A DNA stretch of 64,000 nucleotides from DASXMT01 sp963781305 (GTDB lineage: Bacteria > Actinomycetota > Acidimicrobiia > Acidimicrobiales > RAAP-2): contig CAWAFL010000011.1 in the NCBI GenBank assembly GCA_963781305.1, positions 620,001 to 684,000 on the forward strand, in the 5' to 3' direction. Position 1 is the stretch's first letter; the number at the start of each line of letters is the position of its first letter. The position numbers and the translations under genes are program-made. The notes below the pieces were generated by a model. It worked only from the letters and a program-made list of their open reading frames with translations. It was not told the origin of the DNA and searched no databases. Positions 61,550 through 64,000 of this stretch are shown piece after piece.

Positions 61550-63565
61550 ATGCTTCAATACGTGATCGCCGGGCTGGTGCTCGGTGGCATTTACGCCATC
61601 GCCTCGGCCGGGTTGGTCATCACCTACGTCTCCTCGGGCATCTTGAACTTCGCCTTCGGGGCCCTCGCCTACTTCATCGCCCGCTTCTACTACTACCTGC
61701 ACTCCCAGCTGAACTGGGGCATCGCCCCCTCGGGCGTGGTCGCCGTCGTGATCGCCGGACCGGCCCTCGGCGTCTTTTTGTACTTCGTGCTGTTCCGCTA
61801 CCTGCGGCTCTCCTCCCCGCTGATCAAAGTGGTGGCCACCCTCGGGCTGTTGGTCACCATCCCGGCCATTGCCACCCTGATCTTCGGATCGGGGGCCATC
61901 TTGAAGGCCCCCGGCCTTGCCCCCGAGCCGGTCCGGGTCTTCGACTTCATCGGCGTGCCGGTGACCATGGACCAGATCATCGTCTACATCTGCGTGGTGG
62001 CAACGGTGGTGGCCGGGGCCGTGGTCCTGCGTTACACCGACGTGGGCTTAAAGGTCAGGGCCATGGTCGACTCGCCCTCGATGACCGCCCTGTCGGGGAC
62101 GAGCCCCAGTGCTGTCTCCATCGGGGTGTGGGCGGTCAGCACCTTTTTCGCCGGCCTGGCCGGGGTGCTGGCTGCGCCCATCATCGGCCTCGACCCGGGC
62201 AACTTCACCTTGTTGATCGCCGCCGCCTTTGCCGCCGTGGTGGCGGCCAAGTTGAAGAGCCTGCCCATCGCGGTGATCGTCGGTTTGCTCATGGGCGTGG
62301 TCACCTCGCTCATCCAGCGCTACCTGCCGCCCAGCTCCAGCGTGACCACCGAGATCGTCGACGCCGTCCCCTTCATGTTCATCGCCGTCTTCTTGCTCTA
62401 CAACCTCATCCGCAGGGGTCAGGTCTCAGAGACCGAGCGGGTGGGCGGGGCACTCGACATGGCCATCATCCCCCAGGGGGAATCCCAACTGGCCGGCTCC
62501 ACCTCCAGCGCCCTCGATTCGGGCTCGCTCGGCTTCATCTCCAAATACGGGGGGCCGCTCGTCCTCATCGCCATCGCCGCCGTGTTGCCCATCGTGGTCC
62601 AGGGCTTCTGGGTGGGCCTCGTGGCCCAGGCCTTCGCCTACGCCATCATCTTTTTGTCCTTCACCCTGGTCACCGGGGAGGGGGGCATGATCTGGCTCTG
62701 CCAGATCACCTTTGCCGGCGTCGGTGGCCTGACCGCCTCCCAGCTGGCCACCAACCACGGCTGGCCCATCCTCGCCGCCATCGTCGTCGGGGGCCTGGTC
62801 GCTCTGCCCATGGGGCTCATCATCGGCTTTCTCACCATCCGCCTCGGTGGGCTCTACGTGGCCCTCGTCACCTTGACCTTCGGATTGTTGATGGAGAACC
62901 TGGTGTTCACCCTCGGCATCTTCCAGAACCAGGGCCTCGGGGTGAACGTGCTCCGACCCACCTGGGCCTCGACCGACCACGCCTTTGCCTACGTGTGCCT
63001 CGGGGCCTTTGCCCTCGTGGCTCTGTTCATCGTGAACCTCCGACGATCGACCACGGGGCTGGCTCTGAACGCCGTGCGCTGGAGCGAGCCGGGGTCACGG
63101 ACCATGGGCATATCCGTCGTGCCCATGAAGATCATCGTGGCCGGGCTCGGGGCCCTGGTCGCCGGCATCGGCGGGGGCTTTTTGGTCACGGCCCAGACCA
63201 CGGCCCAGCCGGCCAACTTCGCCACCTTCTTGGGCGTGGTGTGGCTGGCCGTCCTCGTCACCATCGGGGTGCGCTCGAACGTGGCCGCCCTCGTGGCCGG
63301 GTTGGCCTTCACCTTGATCCCCGGACTGTTCCAGGCCTACCTGCCCGCCTGGACGGCCCAGATCCCGCCGGTGCTCTTCGGACTCGGGGCCATCGGGGTG
63401 GCCAAGTTCCCCGACGGGACCGTGGCCCAATACGGCCAATACCTGCGCCGGGGCCTGTTGCACCTGGCCAACCGGCGCCAGCCCCTCCAGCCCATCGGGG
63501 TCCTGGCCACCGCCGGTGCGCCGGCCGGTGACACCACGCCCGTGGTCGAAGAGGTGCCCACATGA
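61550..63565 (+). CDS. fused LivH-LivM ABC transporter permease
   Basis: A 671-aa membrane protein. The first half (about 1-290) is LivH-like: LVLGGIYAIASAGLVITYVS and GILNFAFGALAYF, with the permease-ATPase contact around VRAMVDSPSMTALSGTSPSA. The second half (about 330-640) is LivM-like: GGLYVALVTLTFGLLMENLV and LNAVRWSEPGSRTMGISVVP, the matching contact loop. The two are usually separate genes. ATG 61550 follows GGAAAGGGGGGAA. The stop overlaps the LivG start as ATGA. It imports the ligand of a substrate-binding protein such as those at 47837 and 51269. Confidence 0.93.
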   Translation: MLQYVIAGLVLGGIYAIASAGLVITYVSSGILNFAFGALAYFIARFYYYLHSQLNWGIAPSGVVAVVIAGPALGVFLYFVLFRYLRLSSPLIKVVATLGLLVTIPAIATLIFGSGAILKAPGLAPEPVRVFDFIGVPVTMDQIIVYICVVATVVAGAVVLRYTDVGLKVRAMVDSPSMTALSGTSPSAVSIGVWAVSTFFAGLAGVLAAPIIGLDPGNFTLLIAAAFAAVVAAKLKSLPIAVIVGLLMGVVTSLIQRYLPPSSSVTTEIVDAVPFMFIAVFLLYNLIRRGQVSETERVGGALDMAIIPQGESQLAGSTSSALDSGSLGFISKYGGPLVLIAIAAVLPIVVQGFWVGLVAQAFAYAIIFLSFTLVTGEGGMIWLCQITFAGVGGLTASQLATNHGWPILAAIVVGGLVALPMGLIIGFLTIRLGGLYVALVTLTFGLLMENLVFTLGIFQNQGLGVNVLRPTWASTDHAFAYVCLGAFALVALFIVNLRRSTTGLALNAVRWSEPGSRTMGISVVPMKIIVAGLGALVAGIGGGFLVTAQTTAQPANFATFLGVVWLAVLVTIGVRSNVAALVAGLAFTLIPGLFQAYLPAWTAQIPPVLFGLGAIGVAKFPDGTVAQYGQYLRRGLLHLANRRQPLQPIGVLATAGAPAGDTTPVVEEVPT

Positions 63566-64000
63566 CCACAGCCGAAACCAATGGCACAGTGGGCGGGGGA
63601 GTAAGCGATGCAGTGAGCGGGGGAGCCACGGCCACAGCCACGGCGCTGGCGAAACCAGGCCCCACGGCCAACACCGTGTTGTCGGCCACCGGGGTCACCG
63701 TGCGCTTCGGCGGCCTGGTCGCCCTCTCGGAGGTCAGCCTCCAAGTCCCGCCGTCTTCGATCATCGGCCTGGTGGGCCCGAACGGTGCCGGGAAGTCCAC
63801 CCTGTTCGCCGTGCTCTCGGGCCTTCTGTCCCCCGCCTCGGGCCGGGTCTATCTGGGCGGGGCCGACGTCACCCGGTCGAGCCCCCAGGCCAGAGCCAGA
63901 AAGGGCATGGCCCGGACCTTCCAGCAGCCCGAGCTGTTCTTGGGCCTGACCGTCCGTGAGCACCTGGTGTTGGCCCACAGGGTGCGCTTTGCCCGCAAGC
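63562..64000 (+). CDS. LivG-like ABC transporter ATP-binding protein, partial at the right edge
   Basis: ATG 63562 overlaps the permease stop, and the frame runs open to the end of the window (146 codons). A low-complexity Gly/Ala/Thr-rich stretch of about 45 residues precedes the ATPase domain, longer than in typical LivG. GLVGPNGAGKSTLF is Walker A and TFQQPELFLGLTVREH the Q-loop region characteristic of LivG. The signature and Walker B motifs lie beyond the edge. A LivF gene is expected downstream. Confidence 0.93.
   Translation, partial: MTTAETNGTVGGGVSDAVSGGATATATALAKPGPTANTVLSATGVTVRFGGLVALSEVSLQVPPSSIIGLVGPNGAGKSTLFAVLSGLLSPASGRVYLGGADVTRSSPQARARKGMARTFQQPELFLGLTVREHLVLAHRVRFARK

Overview
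The window is 64 kb of high-GC chromosomal DNA from an actinobacterium-like organism. The evidence is strong GGAGG ribosome binding sites mixed with leaderless starts, many GTG starts, a mycofactocin-coupled SDR, several TetR regulators, LLM flavoenzymes and amidohydrolase-2 proteins. The gene mix resembles soil or aquatic degraders such as Acidimicrobiia or mycobacteria-like lineages, but I cannot place it further. I saw no rRNA, tRNA, CRISPR array, integrase or insertion sequence.

Layout. 1-6.3 kb: a partial acyl-CoA dehydrogenase, an SDR/TetR divergent pair with twin operators, a frameshifted amidohydrolase, an aldo/keto reductase and the decayed end of a MalT-like LuxR regulator. 6.6-11.2 kb: a signalling island with a NarL-type response regulator, a stand-alone receiver, a FIST-domain sensor directly followed by a GAF histidine kinase, and a STAS protein lacking the usual phosphoserine. 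11.3-15.8 kb: a 3-hydroxyisobutyrate-dehydrogenase-like enzyme, a CadD-like exporter, a TetR-DHA2 efflux pair and a zinc-ribbon protein. 16-19 kb: a relic of a beta-phosphoglucomutase-type HAD protein, then a tight DeoR-MFS-HAD operon. 19.4-23.6 kb: an FUSC membrane protein and four small proteins.

24-64 kb is almost entirely catabolic: SDRs, nitroreductase, zinc alcohol dehydrogenase, Baeyer-Villiger-type monooxygenase, enoyl-CoA hydratase, acyl-CoA ligase, cyclase-family hydrolase, VOC proteins, a fused alpha/beta E1 dehydrogenase, P450, acyl-CoA dehydrogenase, two Rieske oxygenases, amidohydrolase, class II aldolase, two alpha/beta hydrolases, an LLM oxidoreductase and two 3-hydroxyisobutyrate-dehydrogenase-like enzymes. 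Two branched-chain-type substrate-binding proteins and a LivH-LivM fusion with LivG probably import the substrate or a related carboxylate. The set fits activation, ring oxygenation, ring opening and beta-oxidation-like breakdown of a hydrophobic cyclic compound; the actual substrate cannot be read from sequence.

Regulation. Near-palindromes close to TGTACCGACCGGTCGGTACA lie in front of at least five transcription units between 28.0 and 43.2 kb and often overlap the -10 box. This suggests one TetR-type regulon across the cluster, perhaps run by the TetR at 30.6-31.3 kb. Several genes appear to be leaderless. The window also holds four broken genes and one small gene relic, in two cases caused by pairs of single-base indels that could be real decay or assembly error.
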